From Lycium barbarum (lineage: Eukaryota > Streptophyta > Magnoliopsida > Solanales > Solanaceae), in assembly GCF_019175385.1 (NCBI RefSeq), contig NC_083337.1, forward strand, positions 19,267,885 to 19,331,884: a stretch of DNA of 64,000 bases, read 5' to 3'. Positions within the stretch are counted from its first letter, which is position 1, and every line of letters starts with the position of its first letter. Of the stretch, positions 11,232 to 23,756 are shown one piece after another. A model generated the notes under the pieces. That model was given only the letters and a program-made list of their open reading frames with translations. It was not told where the DNA came from and searched no databases. The position numbers and the translations under genes are program-made.

Positions 11232-11495
11232 ATGGCAAATCTTACTAAACGTGAATTTGTAGCCTTAGATATATCTTGCAATAGTTATATGTCTTGGATT
11301 CTTGATGCCGAGATTCACCTTAATGCGATGGGTCGGGCAGACACCATCAAAGATAAAAATGAGGCATCAGACCAAGACCGTGCCAAGGCAATGATATTCC
11401 TCCGCCATCATCTTGATGAGAATTTGAAAATGGAATATCTCACGGTTAAAGATCCTCTTACGCTGTGGAATGATCTGTGAGAAAGATATGATCAC
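11232..11495 (+). pseudogene. copia gag, N-terminal part
   Basis: This frame begins with Met 82 bp downstream of the LTR and reads as a copia Gag N-terminus ('IFLRHHLDENLKMEYL' is a typical block), forming the capsid part of the virus-like particle in family members. A TGA at 11478-11480 ends it early. Reading through, the sequence continues for five codons and is then cut by the Athila-like LTR at 11496. The remainder of gag resumes at 25090. Confidence 0.75.
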
Positions 11496-12829
11496 TGATA
11501 CGCCCAAATTACACCTTTAATATCAGGAGTAAGCGGTCGTTGTCAAATATAGAACCCAACGAGGTTGGGGTCGAATCCCACAGAGAATACAATGAAGAAA
11601 TATACTTGTCAAGTGTAACACCCGACTATTAGTCTATATTTCAAGGGAGAGGGGAGTATAATAGTAGTTTGGTTGTTGTTTGTTCATTAAAGACTAAGAG
11701 TGGTTATAAGATGTAAACTATTGATAAATGGGACCAAGGTTGTGGTTCCAATGGAAAGTAATGCGCTTGAGTATCAATTCAACTTATTTATATGCCTAGA
11801 TGCATTAAACCAAGGGTCACGCGAATCTTGCTAAAAGTTTTCCAACCAAATTAGCAAATTTCATCCTAGGCTTTTCCAAGCCCTAGAATGTTTTATAAGA
11901 GAATACCCATGTAGCCTCAACTAGCTTTCCTATTCCTAGCTCAAGCTATTAGATGGATTTAATGACCCAAATTGTTGCTATTAACTCTTTTCCTAACCTC
12001 TACTTTCTTTTCCAAGCAAAGTAATGGTATTAAGGCACAAGTAATGTTGTACACCATCACAAGACATTAATGCTTGAAGAGTTAATAGAAAACACCATTA
12101 GCATATAAATGACGTATGAGTATGAAACTCAATCACATAACTAACACATTTGGTCCCACAACCTTAGCTAAAAGGATTAGCTACTAATATTCATTAAAGG
12201 TAAAGCAATAAAGTAAAGTGTATTCATAAAGCTTACAAAAGTATTGAATGGAGAAGATGACAAAAGCAAAAGGAATCTTTTAAAGACTTCACCAACCAAT
12301 AATAAATGAGCTCCACAAAAATCTAGACTAAAAATCTGTAGAATAATAAGTCCAAAACCCTAGAAAACCTATTTATAGAATGTCAAAAATGGGAATAATT
12401 TCCAGACAAAAATACCCCTGCGCATCTGGTGCTAATCTCACTTGGTGTCGCATGTGCAACCTACAAATCGCAGGTTGCACCAAATCTTCGCAGGTACTGC
12501 ATCTTCAATCAGCTGTGGTGCAGCATCTACGGCATCAGATGCGACTCGCATATGGTGCTCGCATGTGTTGCACCACTGTCTTGCTTTCTTTTGCCATCTC
12601 TGTCAATAGACTCTGTAGCGCCTGCAACTCGCATGCAGTACATGCGATTCACAGGTGATGTTCTGGTTCATTTCAGCTGGTTTTTGCTTCATTTTGCCTC
12701 AAGTCACTTCCAGCACATGTTATTCTACAAATTAACACAAAAACACGAGAAATGACATCAAAAGTACTTGGGGATTTACAAAAGACTAAGCAGTTGGCGT
12801 CGAATGTGCCGTAATTTCACGGCACATCA
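11496..12829 (-). repeat. 3' LTR of the Athila-like element
   Basis: 1334 bp, TG...CA ends. It contains the CpG-rich cluster of 'tgcgactcgca'-type palindromes at about 12419-12660. The frames at 12380-12755 in this region are LTR sequence rather than genes. Confidence 0.9.
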
Positions 12830-12841
12830 ACACCCCCAAAC
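12830..12841 (-). promoter_or_regulatory. Polypurine tract of the Athila-like element
   Basis: On the minus strand the sequence directly before the 3' LTR reads 'agtttgggggtgt', the expected primer for plus-strand DNA synthesis. Similar 'cccccaaac' and 'cccacccccaac' tracts occur at about 13955-13966 and 14597-14608 and may be internal polypurine tracts. Confidence 0.75.
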
Positions 12842-14815
12842 TTATACTTTTGCTTGTCCTCAAGCAGTTAAAGCAAAACTACAATATATGCCAATTGTTA
12901 AGGTACTACAGTGATGATGGTGATCAGTCAAAACATATTCATTTAAAATATGAGTTCCCCTCCCTCTTATTGCGAAACATGGTGCCTTTCCTCAAAGGTC
13001 AAGCATTAACCAACCGCTGCACTTGGTGACACAATGTTACTCTCTCTTTTAAAGAAACGACTTCAAATGAAGCGTCAAGAAGTAATTCTTTAGTTGAGCT
13101 TAGTAATCCACATGCCCTCACAAAAGACCAAAGAAAGTCCCACACACACATATTCACAAATAGCAACTGGGACAAAATACCAATAAGGGGATAACAACTC
13201 ACACTCAGAAAAGATAATGTACAAGTACACAAATGCGGTGCCATAAGCTTGCCCTTTAAGTATTTCTCCACTAATGTAAACATACTTTGTTTAAAATCAA
13301 TTAGGACTTGCGGGTCATAGCTAAGGTTCGGGGATAACGTGGGGTGTAATTTGGGTAAGAGTGACTTGACTTCTCCCTAAGCATTTTCGAACACACTTCC
13401 TTCACCTAATCCGTCCCTTCTTCAACATTTAAGCATTTACCGCCCATTAGTGCCTCCTTTAGCCAATATCGTTATTGCCTCTGCTTCGCCTAGCAGCACA
13501 ACGCTTGTATTGCTCTCCCACAACCCCGTTTTATCTCACATCATAAGATAAGTACGCAGTTATTATTGTATCGGCCCAAAACCTCGCAAATTGATCTTTA
13601 CGGTGCTTCCTCTATCTATATCAATTAAAGCCTTATATCCATAGAAAAAAGTTGCTAGGAATTTTTATTTTTTCCTATTTTGACTTCTATCAAGTTTCTT
13701 TCTTTGCTACAGCTGATAAAAATCGTTGTTTTAGACGATGCATCTATAGAAATCCTATTTGGTTCTAGTAGTTACTACTCTCTAGTTTCCCCATTTATTT
13801 CTTACGTCACAACCATTATTCACACCCTTGTGTTCACAGCTAAACATAAAATTTATATGTACATATACACACCTTTCTATACACATTTGTCTACATATAC
13901 ACTTTTTTTTGTGTCCTCTACTCTCCATCACATACCATGCATTTTCTTGTCAGCTACCACCCCCAAACTTAAGCGTTTTATCCTATTTTAGCGTATTCGA
14001 CTTGCTTAGGGAGATAGGGTGCCAAAAGGTGGGTAAACAAGGGCAAAAGGGACAGGGCTTGTCACAAGGTTGTAATAAAAGAAAAGAAAAACAAAGTTAA
14101 GGCTCAAAAATGGGTTAACTAGGATATAAAGGTAATGGGTAGGAATTTTTAGGTTTAGTGGCGGTCCAAAGAGAGCCTAATATCCTCTTTCAAACAAGTG
14201 TAGTTTAGGATTTTGCCTTGAGACACTTTTCGGGCAAGTTCTAGATCACAATTATGCACAAGACTAAAACAATAATCTCTCACACACATGGCACATGGAT
14301 TACTTTGCTATTTTCTAACTACTTCTCAACCCATCATTCTAGGCTTTGCAAAACATCTGTGTGTCACCAAACGAATCATGTTAGTGTTGCTCCTTCCCTC
14401 TGAGTACATATGCAAATATTTTGGGAGAGGAGTGTTATTAAAATACGATGGAAAAACGAAACAAGACAAAAACATTTATGCTATAAACCGATCAACCATT
14501 ACTATTATACTTGGCAATGACAAACTACAAGTTCACAAACTTAAACATGAGCTATCCTACAACAACAAAAACAAACATATGAAGCGTGAGCTGTCCCACC
14601 CCCAACAAAAGTAATATGCAGTGTCCCCAATGCATCAAATGTAGTATAAGAGATGAGTAACTCACGATGGACGTGTCAGGTGTCCGATGGTGTTTGATCA
14701 GCAGGGAGGACCTCCAACAGAGGTACTATCAATGGAAGCGGCGCAATATCACCCTCGATCGTTGCCTCCGGCCCGGGTGTCACTATGTCAGGACCCATAG
14801 ATGGGGGCAATAGTG
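12842..14815 (-). other. 3' non-coding region of the Athila-like element
   Basis: Between the last ORF and the polypurine tract. It is AT-rich, with weak frames only (12999-13283 minus, 13680-14614 plus), none resembling a protein. Long untranslated 3' regions of this kind are usual in Athila-type elements. Confidence 0.6.
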
Positions 14816-14817
14816 TG

Positions 14818-16735
14818 TCAGCTGGAGGGGGGCGGATGAACTGGCCTCACCCGCCCTCGGGGGTCGGTAGGCCCCTCTGGATTTCTTGCTCGCCTCATAG
14901 GACCGCTGCATGGCCACATATGTTTTAATCTCATCCTCAGAAATACCAGCAGCCTGGGCGGAAGTACGTGCCTCCTCAAGACGGTCTCTCTCTCGGACCT
15001 CTTGCTCTGTCTCAACAACTCAAGACGGATGTACCCTCTCAACAACTGGGTCACCCTCAAGCTCTTCGTCGAACTCTTCCTCACTTTCTTCCTTCTCCTC
15101 TTCCTCTTCTTCTTCATTTTCTTCTTTCTCCCCAGCTGGCTCTTCAACCCCTTTTCCCGAAGGCATGGCAGGTGCTGTGGGCCCAATGGAGAATAAGGAG
15201 GCATCGGATGGTAGAATGGGTGCACTGAGCTCAATGTCTGGGACTTTCAATAGTCGAATATCCTCCTTGACCTTAGCTAGGTAGGCCCGAATAGCTGGAA
15301 GTCCGCCTTCACCACCCCCCCTAAATACGCTTCAACCGATGATTGATTTGGCGTACATGCTCCTTAATTTAGTCCTGCTCTTTCCTAATATCTGTGACAG
15401 CCTGAGTGTCTGGTGCTATTACTGCCTCAATAGCCTCTTTCACAAAATTAGGAAGCTTCTCAACCAACCAATTGACCTTAGAATTCGCTGCCCGAAGCAC
15501 TCGCATACCCTCGCTAGACACTCCACGAGCTGCTGTGGTGGATGGTGGAACGGGGGTAGAGGGAACTGTAGTGGAAGAACTCAGAGGGTCAGGCCCCGGA
15601 GCTCGAGGCACAGACTAGGAGCTGTCGCATCATCATCTGTGGCCAAGTCCTCGGGCTCAAGAATGTGAGCATCAAGTACTGTCGCCGAGGCTCTTGGCTC
15701 TGGGCTCACCCGCTTTCTCTTTCTAGTCCCCGGTTCTAACTTGGTGTAATCTATCATTTGGTCAGCCATTAACATCCTGCCCACCTGAGGAATATCACGA
15801 ACCTTCTTTCATCGGAATAATTCAGTGATCAAGCAAGGAAAAGGGAATGATGTTCCCTTTTGAGTGGACTTATTCTTCATCTCGTCTCAGATAATTACCC
15901 CCACATTGACGAGGTACCCGGACATGAGTGAAGCAATGAGAATACATTTTGCAATGGGTATGTCAGTGTTATTCTTGGAGGGAATCACCCGCGATGATAC
16001 TAGGGATAGCCAAAACTTGGCTTCGCGGTTGAAAGTGTTCTTCTCAATTGAGACAAATGGATCTAGCCATGGTGGAGTCCCTGAGGCAATCCCCGAAGCA
16101 ACCCACTCTCGCTCGTCCTTCGGGTTCTCCATCCTTAAATCATACTCAGAACTCACCGGAGGCCAACCTTCAATAGGGTTTGTTTCGCTGCGTTGCTCAT
16201 ATAAGATAGAAGTTATGGTATCGGCAGCACAATCAATATCCTTCCCCCGAACAGGAACCCAACAGAAATGTTCCATATTTTTCTTTGGTTGGCGGCGCGA
16301 CCTATTCGCATTCAAATTGGCCGCATAAGCCACATAGAATTCCATCACAAGGGTCGGGCAGTATTCAGCGGGCTTCATGAAATAGGTCCATCTCAAGGTC
16401 TCGAGCTTGCGAATGATTCCCAGACATTGGTCTTGTAGACCATGCAAAGTGATGCTCTTTTCTACAATGAAGCCCCGGACTGGATTTCCATCGGGCTTAA
16501 TGACACTCCAAGCCTTGTACTGGTCCCTGGATCTAGACCAGATGAACCGTTGTTCCATTGCTTCCCTTCTTTCACCTCTTGTGATGGCATCCTCGGGCTC
16601 ATGTGAGGAAGCCTCATATGTCCCCTCTTCAGACTGGGGGACGGGATCCGCAGGTGCCTTTTCTTTTCTTCTAGAGGTGGAGGCTTGTCGTGTTGCTCGT
16701 TTTCCTCCACTTTGAGCTTTATTTGTTCGAGCCAT
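14818..16735 (-). pseudogene. Third ORF (env position) of the Athila-like element, broken
   Basis: The likely start is the Met at 16735 (MARTNKAQSG), with a basic, low-complexity N-terminus. A globular part of about 250 residues follows ('CWVPVRGKDIDCAADTI' is a landmark) that I associate with the 'putative plant transposon protein' domain found in Athila-type elements. In-frame TGA codons lie at 15887-15889 and about 15811. A frameshift falls near 15600. After it comes a Pro/Ser-rich stretch, then a Glu-rich acidic run at about 15070-15130, and a C-terminal tail 'DEIKTYVAMQRSYE' near 14900-14940. No membrane segment is evident, so the label env describes position only. An acceptor-like 'gttgtgcagg' immediately precedes the start. 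Confidence 0.65.
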
Positions 16736-16748
16736 CCTGCACAACATA

Positions 16749-18215
16749 CAAAAATATACCCATTATTTATGGTGTTCTTTAAGCAACAAGAAAGAGGTAT
16801 GGAAAAAAAAGCATAGCATTGCAGGGTGGCATCACCTGCGAAACACCACATGCGAGTCGCATGTGTGACATGCGACTCGCAGATAGTGTCGCAGGTGCTA
16901 CACAATGAGGACCAGATTCTTATTCTTCACTGTCAACACCTACTGCAGCAGGTGCGATTCGCATGTTAAACATGCGAATCGCAGATGCTGCTCGCAGGTG
17001 AGGCACTGAAGGAATTTGTTTGTTGTTGTTTTTTTTTTAAATATAAACACACAACACAGATGCACACACACAAGAACATACTCATGTAAATTTTTCCCTT
17101 AAAAGGGTTGTCACCCCGTCTATCATTGGGAAAAGCTATTTAATTACTCCCGCCTATGTTCAATGGTCGTCCCTCATAAAAGACAATGTCAATTTTACAA
17201 ATCAGAGGGCATCATGGGTCCTATTCTATAGGTAATGTGCCGTGGGTACTCAAGAATTCCCCATTGTTGGCGAATGATCATATTTCCATAACATCCAAAC
17301 ACTCATAGGTTCTTTTAGGCATTTCATCAAACGAGTTGCGAGCATGCATCAACTATCAATTCTTACAACAAATGGGTACTCAAGAATTCCCAGTCGCTAT
17401 GTAATTATGCATCAACAACCATTTCCTAGAAGGACTACACAAGCATGGGTACTCAAGAATTCCCCATTGTTCATCAATTTCCAACAACCCACACAATGCA
17501 TAAGATAAATCTACCCAACTAACTAATTACACCAAGTGGTACGGCATGATAATAACATGGGATTGAGCAATTCGTAGATACCACCTAATGTAAATAAGAG
17601 AAGAGTTGACATACCTTGAGAGTTTATGACAGTTGAAACACTTGAAATCTTTGTCAGGGTAAAAGAAAGGGAAATACTATTTAAGATTCGTGATGTAATT
17701 AAGAATAATTGGAGTGAAGTGGGATTATGGGATGAAATAGGAGGAAAGAAGGAGGAGGGGGAGAGGGAAAATGAAGATCGTAACTGATGAAAACATCAGT
17801 TACGTTTCTTTTATTTGAAAACACAAAAATTCGAGTCAGGTGGGTTCGACCCGTGAATCACACTTACCTGCACAACATGCGACTCGCAGGTGGTGCAGCA
17901 TGTGTAACATGCGAGTCGCATCTTGTGCCAGTTCTTCGCATCTGGTGACAGAGAATTTGGCTTTCATGGCCTGAAATGTTGCATCACCTGCGAGGCGCAG
18001 GTGCTGCAACAGGCACGACATGCTTGTGGCATGTTATGCCTGTTGGCATTTTCCCAACTCTTCTTCTTTGTGCACACAATTTATTCTTACACACTTAGAC
18101 ACACATCAAAAACATCACAAAAGTAAAAACAACAAACACATGAAAATGAAACTTGGGTTGCCTCCCAAGAAACGCTTGATTTTACGTCGTAGCACGACGT
18201 TGGTACGTATTCAGC
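16749..18215 (-). other. Inter-ORF region with palindrome clusters
   Basis: Non-coding DNA between the integrase end and the third ORF. Two clusters of CpG-rich dyads lie here (16825-17000 and 17865-18045), e.g. 'catgcgagtcgcatgtgtgacatgcgactcgcag' at 16849-16882. The phrase 'gggtactcaagaattccc' is repeated at 17235, 17364 and 17446. Nothing protein-like is seen. Confidence 0.55.
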
Positions 18216-18219
18216 CTAT

Positions 18220-20679
18220 TCATGGCTCATTGAGGAGGAAGACCTCGATAATCTTTGCTTCATTCTGAGATCCCAAGTAATGTTTCACCCTTTGCCCGTT
18301 CACTTTGATTTTATTTCCACTTGGGCAAACAAGTTCAATTGCTCCATGTGCGAACACTTGTGTGATTTCAAACGGGCCGGACCATTTGGATTTCAACTTT
18401 CCGGGAAACAACCGGAGCCTTGAGTTGAACAACAATACGTGATCCCCGAGGCTGAATTCCCTTTGCAAAATCTTCTTATCATGAAAGTGCTTCATGCGGG
18501 CCTTGTAGAGTGAAGAGCTAGTGTAAGCTCTAAGTCAAAATTCGTCAAGCTCATTGAGTTGTTCCGTCCTCAAGTTTGAGGCATCACTCCAATCCAGATT
18601 CAACTTTTTCAAGGCCCACAATGCCTTGTGTTCAAGTTCCACGGGAAGATGACAAGCTTTGCCAAACACCACCTGGTAAGGAGACATACCAATTGGTGTT
18701 TTATAAGCTGTTCGGTAGGCCCATAACGCATCATCCAATTTCTTTGACCAGTCGGTCCGGTTAGCATTCACTGTTTTAGAGAGTATGCGCTTGATCTCCC
18801 TGTTTAAGACTTCAACTTGTCCACTCGTTTAGGGATGATATGGGGTGGCAACTTTATGTTTTACTCCATACTTCTCAAGAAGAGTCTTGAATACCCGGTT
18901 GCAAAAATGAGAGCCCCCATCACTAATGATTGCCCTTGGGGTTCCAAATCTTGAGAAAATATGCCTCTTCAAGAATATGGTGACACTTCTTCCTTCATTA
19001 TTAGGGAGCACAACGGCTTCCACCCATTTAGACACGTAGTCCACCGCCACAAGAATGTACTTGTTGTTGTAGGAACTCACAAATGGACCCATAAAGTCAA
19101 TACCCCATACATCAAACAATTCAACCTCAAGAATCGGGGTCATCGGTAGCTCATGCCTCCTCGAGATGCCTCCATGCCTTTGACATTGATCAGAGGCTTT
19201 CACAGAGTCATGTGCATCTTGATAGATTGTAGGCCAATAAAAGCCACTTTGAATAACCTTAGCTGCCGTTCTTGCACTACTATGGTGTCCACCAACCGGT
19301 GATGAGTGACAAACTTCGATGATGGGCATCATTTCTACTTCGGGTATGTACCTCCTTATGATGTTGTCGGCGCAAACCCGGAATAGATATGGCTCATCCC
19401 AATAGAACTTCCGGGCATCACCCAAAAACTTCTTCTTTTGGTGGAAGTTCAAATCCTCCGACATGATGTCACTTGCATGGAAGTTAGCAAAATCGGCATA
19501 CCAAGGGATTATGTCATGCGACCCCGCCATTACTTGCTCATCCGAAAATGACTCATTGATTTCTAGGCCATCCAGTGGACGCCCACCCTCTTCAAGACGA
19601 GACAAGTGGTCCGTCACTTGATTTTCACAACCCTTTCTATCTTTGACTTCAAAGTCAAACTCTTGCAAGAGAAAGACCCAACGTATCAACCTCGGTTTTG
19701 CATCTTTCTTTGTCATGAGATAACGTAGAGCTGCATGATCGGTGTGAACAATCACATGGGTTTCCAATAAATAAGGCCGGAACTTCTCGAAAGCAAACAC
19801 AATAGCAAACAACTCTTGTTCTGTGATAGTGTAATTCATTTGGGCACCGTTTAGAGTCTTGCTTGCATAGTAAATTGGGTGGAAGATCTTATCACGCTTT
19901 TGGCCAAGAACAGCCCCCACGGCAAATCCACTTACATCACACATCAACTCAAAGGGTTCAGACCAATTCGGAGCAATGATGATAGGAGCCGATGTGAGTC
20001 TCTCTTTCAAACCCTCAAATGCCTTCAAACAAGAATTATCAAACACAAACTTCGACTCCTTCTCTAACAATTTGCATAGAGGGTTGGCTATTTTCGAGAA
20101 ATCCTTTATGAATCTTCTATAAAACCCGACATGCCCGAGGAAGCTACGAACACCTTTAATGGAGATTGGGGGAGGAAGCTTAACAATAACCTCAATTTTA
20201 GCTTGATCAACCTCAAGCCCTTTTTCCGAAATCTTGTGTCCTAAGACAATGCCTTCTCTAACCATGAAGAGACACTTCTCCCAATTTAGAACAAAATTTG
20301 TCTCTTCACATCGTTTCAATACTTGGGCAAGATTCTCCAAGCATTCATCAAAGGAATCCCCAACTACGGAAAAGTCATCCATGAAGATTTCAATGGACTC
20401 CTCAACCATGTCGGAGAAAATAGACATTATGCAACGTTGAAAAGTTGCGGGTGCATTACATAACCCAAAGGGCATTCTCTTGAAAGAAAAGGTCCCATAA
20501 GGACAAGTGAAAGTGGTTTTCTCTTGATCCTCGGGGGAAATGGTGATTTGGTTGTACCCGGAATACCCATCAAGGAAACAATAATAATCCCTTCCCGCAA
20601 GCCTATCAAGCATTTGATCCATAAATGGCATTGGGAAGTGATCCTTTTTGGTCCACTTATTCAACTTCCGATAATCCAA
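18220..20679 (-). pseudogene. Athila-like pol: RT, RNase H and integrase
   Basis: The main frame 20679-18829 holds the reverse transcriptase with FMDDFSVVG as the YVDD-type active site, RNase H beginning at [14 protein letters not shown], and the integrase with catalytic Asp in [11 protein letters not shown] and ISDGGSHF. The zinc-binding part keeps both His, but the first Cys of the last pair is Ser (VKASDQCQR). A TAA after YHP (about 18828) and a TGA after LDEF (about 18535) split off the integrase C-terminus (18771-18535 and 18495-18220), which still carries 'LFPGKLKSKWSGPF', the GPF/Y-type module. The 5' edge is a small deletion with frameshift at about 20680-20690. Confidence 0.85.
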
Positions 20680-21056
20680 GCAGACTCGCGAGTGGGGATC
20701 AACTCATTTTTAGCATTTGTGACAACGGTGATTTCACCTTTTTTGGGCACGCATTGAACCGGACTCACCCAAGAGCTATCCAATATCGGGTACACTACAC
20801 CGGCATCTAACCACTTGATGATCTCATTCTTCACAACCTCTTGCAGAGGAGGATTTAACCTCCTTTGATGTTCAACGCTTGGCTCACATTTTTTATCAAG
20901 TTGAATTTTATGAGTACACACACTGGGAGGAATCCCTTGGATATCCGCAATACACCACCCAATAGCTTTTTTGTATCTTCTCAAGATCACCATTAACCTC
21001 TCTCTTTGCTCATCCGTTAACCGGGCGGATATAATCACGGGCAATGTGTTGTTGGG
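20661..21056 (-). pseudogene. Athila-like pol: linker and start of RT
   Basis: It carries the sequence just before the RT core ('GWCIADIQGIPPSVCTHKI', then the NELIPTR block). It is separated from the upstream gag-protease frame by a TGA at about 21054-21056, and from the RT frame by loss of roughly 17 bp after NELIPTR, which shifts the frame. Confidence 0.75.
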
Positions 21057-22640
21057 TCACAGAAACTTAAACCTCAAATGTGAAGGAATAGGTTTGAGTT
21101 CCAAAGTAGGAAGCTCAATAATTGAAGGCTTTGCAGGAGAAGTTTCTCGGTTTTCCAAGTCAAGATCAAGTCTCTTTCGATTGAGGTGGTAAGACCCCAT
21201 TCCAATTAATGCATTGGCCGTCTCCTCAAATTCTTTTTCATTGTCCCCTTCATAGTTCATTATCACCACCACCAACATATCACATATATGCTCATGTTCT
21301 ATAGTTGTCTCCATTGCTTCATCAATTGTATCAATAACCGACACAACACTTATATCCGCCGGTTGTTTCATTGACTTGCAAATATGGAAAGTGATCTCTT
21401 CATCATTCATCCTAAATTTTAGATCCCCTCTCTCCACATCCACGAGGGCACGCCCCGTAGCTAAGAATGGTCTTCCCAAGATTATGGGAACTTCAAAGTC
21501 AACTTCACAATCCAAGATCACAAAATCGGCCGGAAAAATAAATTGATCCACTCTCATAAACACATCATAAAGAATACCAATAGGCCTATTTACGGTCCTA
21601 TCCGCCATAAGTAATCTCATCGTGGTGGGATGGGGAGTGCCCAATCCCAACTTGTTGAATATAGATAGCGGCATCAAAATGATGCTTGCTCCAAGATCAC
21701 ATAAATCTTTTGCAAACTTGTATTTACCGATGGTGCATGGAATTGTGAATGTTCTGGGGTCTTCTTTTTTGTGCACCAAAGCTTTGGTAACAATTGCACT
21801 ACAATGATGAGTGCCCCCCAATGTTTCAATGCTAGGACTCTTTCTTTTGGTCACAAGATCTTTCATGAACTTCGCATAACCGGGCATTTGCTCAAGTGCC
21901 TCAACCAATGGAATATTTATTGAGAGCCCCTTTAATCGTTCGATGAACTTGAGCAATTTTTCATCGTCCGCTTTCTTTGCCAATCGTTGGGGAAAAGGAG
22001 GGGGAGGCCTCATAATGGGCGGTGAAGCCCTTGGTACTTCCTCCGCCGCTTCCTTGCTTTTCAAAGCATCATTAATTTTCGGAAGGTCCTTAATAACAAT
22101 GGGCTTTTCAATACTGGCCCGCATATTCTTTGGGTTCACTTCTTCTTCAACAACCATGGGTTCTTCAACCATTTTCTCATTGTCACCCAACACATCCTCT
22201 TTCACCAACGCCTCTTCCCCAATTGTTTTGCCACTCCTAGTAGTAATTGCATTGCATTTATGATCACCATCATTCCTTGGATTTGCAACTGTATCACTAG
22301 GGAGTGAGCCTTTTTGCCTTTGGTTTAGGACTGCCGAGATTTGGCCAAGTTGAGACTCCAATTGTTTAATGGAGGTGGAGTGTGAACTCACAACTTGACC
22401 CATGGATTTAACCTCATCTCTAGTCTCCTTGCAAAAGGTGTCGGTGGATTCCACTTTCTTCAACACCCTTGACAACATATCTTCAATTTTTGAACTAGCG
22501 GGATAGCTAGTGGGCGGTTGACTAGAGCTTGGTTGATTTCCCTTTGGAGGGACATACGGATTTGCACTCCGATGATTGTTGTAATTGTTGTTGTAACCCC
22601 CTTGATTGTTGTCACGATTATCTCTCCATTTAGAGTGACC
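21057..22640 (-). pseudogene. Athila-like gag C-terminus and aspartic protease
   Basis: This contains the post-gag linker rich in Glu and Pro, then a retroviral-type aspartic protease. Its active site reads CDLGASIILMP, the DLGA form normal for this clade, followed by 'VPIILGRPFLATGRALVDV' near the flap and C-terminal part. A TAA near 22640 divides it from the upstream gag frame. Confidence 0.8.
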
Positions 22641-23636
22641 TTATTCTTTGTTCCAACCTTGATTCCCTTGACCTTGCCGCCAAGATCCTTGACTGGGACC
22701 TTGGTAGTTCGGACGGGAACCCTCCCTTAGATTGTTGACATAACTTGCCTCCTCATCATACATTTGGAAACATTGCTCATCCGGAGGACTCCCTTCACAG
22801 GATTCTACCGCATTCACCTTTTTGCTTCCGCCACCCATGACATGTTTTGTAAGAAGGTCCATTTGGGTGACAAGTTTGTCCATGGACTCATCTCTCCCTT
22901 CCTCCTTCTTAATCATCTCACGAGTGAGCACATTTTTTGAGGAACTTCCTCCACCTACTTCCGAATCCCTAGTGTGCCATGCTTCATTAGTCTCGGTCAA
23001 TTTATCCAACAGTTCACAAACGGTGGCATAAGAATTATCCATAATAGACCCCTCTGCAATGTTGCTCGCCACAGATTTGTTGACCGAATCTAAAGACCTA
23101 TAAAATGTTTGTAGAAGCACACTATCGGGAAGCCCATGCTTGATACAGCTTTTCATTTTCTTTTTAAAACGAATCCAAGTTTCATGGAGAGCCTCATCAG
23201 GAAGTTGACAAAAGTTGTTGATTTCGTCACGAAGTTGTAACATCAGTGATGGAGGGAAGAACTTCTTGAGGAATACTTCGGTCAATTCCTCCCAAGTAGT
23301 GATGGATCCGAACGGGAGATCATCTAACCAAGCCGTGCCGTCCCTCGTTAGGGAGTACGGGAAAAGCTGTAGCTTAACTGCTTCAATTGAAACGCCCGGA
23401 TGAACATTGGTAGAACAAACCCCAAGAAAGTTCCTAAGGTGCCTATTCGGGTCATCTTAGGGTAGACCACCAAACAGGCCCTTAGTGTTGAGCAGGTGCA
23501 GCATTGTGTTGGTCACATGGAAACTCGAGTTTCCAATTAGAGGCGGGGGCTGAATTGCGACTGCAGAGCCTGCCCCCGCAGCTTCTTCACCAACCGCTAC
23601 TGGTGAATTTTGGTTAGGATTACCAGCCTTGTCCAT
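22641..23636 (-). pseudogene. Athila-like gag
   Basis: Gag starts at the Met at 23636 (MDKAGNPNQN), 15 codons after an acceptor-like 'gttgtgcagg'. The frame is interrupted by a TAA at about 23457 and continues to 22641. Typical gag sequence includes 'LPDEALHETWIRFKKKM' and 'YRSLDSVNKSVASNIAEG'. The capsid block is present. I see no clear CCHC knuckle before the next stop. Confidence 0.8.
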
Positions 23637-23733
23637 ATTGCCTGCACAACACACAACAACAAAATGGAAATAAGAAAAGAAATAAAGACTAAAAGTAAAG
23701 TTTCACACCAGTTAGTAAATTTCTAGACCGTAT

Positions 23734-23751
23734 TCCCCGGCAACGGCGCCA
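23734..23751 (-). promoter_or_regulatory. Primer-binding site, tRNA-Asp
   Basis: On the plus strand 'tccccggcaacggcgcca' equals the 3' end of plant tRNA-Asp including CCA, so on the element's sense strand it is the complementary primer-binding site. It lies 5 bp inside the 5' LTR. Confidence 0.85.
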
Positions 23752-23756
23752 AAATT

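Noticed and set aside
12380..12755. Cys-rich small frames at 12380-12755 and 24640-25129
   Set aside because: Both lie in the two LTR copies of the Athila-like element. The Cys/His richness comes from the tgc/cat palindrome motif, not from a gene.
14910..15284. Plus-strand open frames rich in Ser/Leu around 14910-15284
   Set aside because: They are the complement of the Glu-rich tail of the Athila-like third ORF. Their low-complexity Ser/Phe runs are what an acidic GAA/GAG repeat gives when read backwards.
18961..20440. Plus-strand short frames across 18961-20440
   Set aside because: Antisense shadows of the Athila-like RT-integrase frame.
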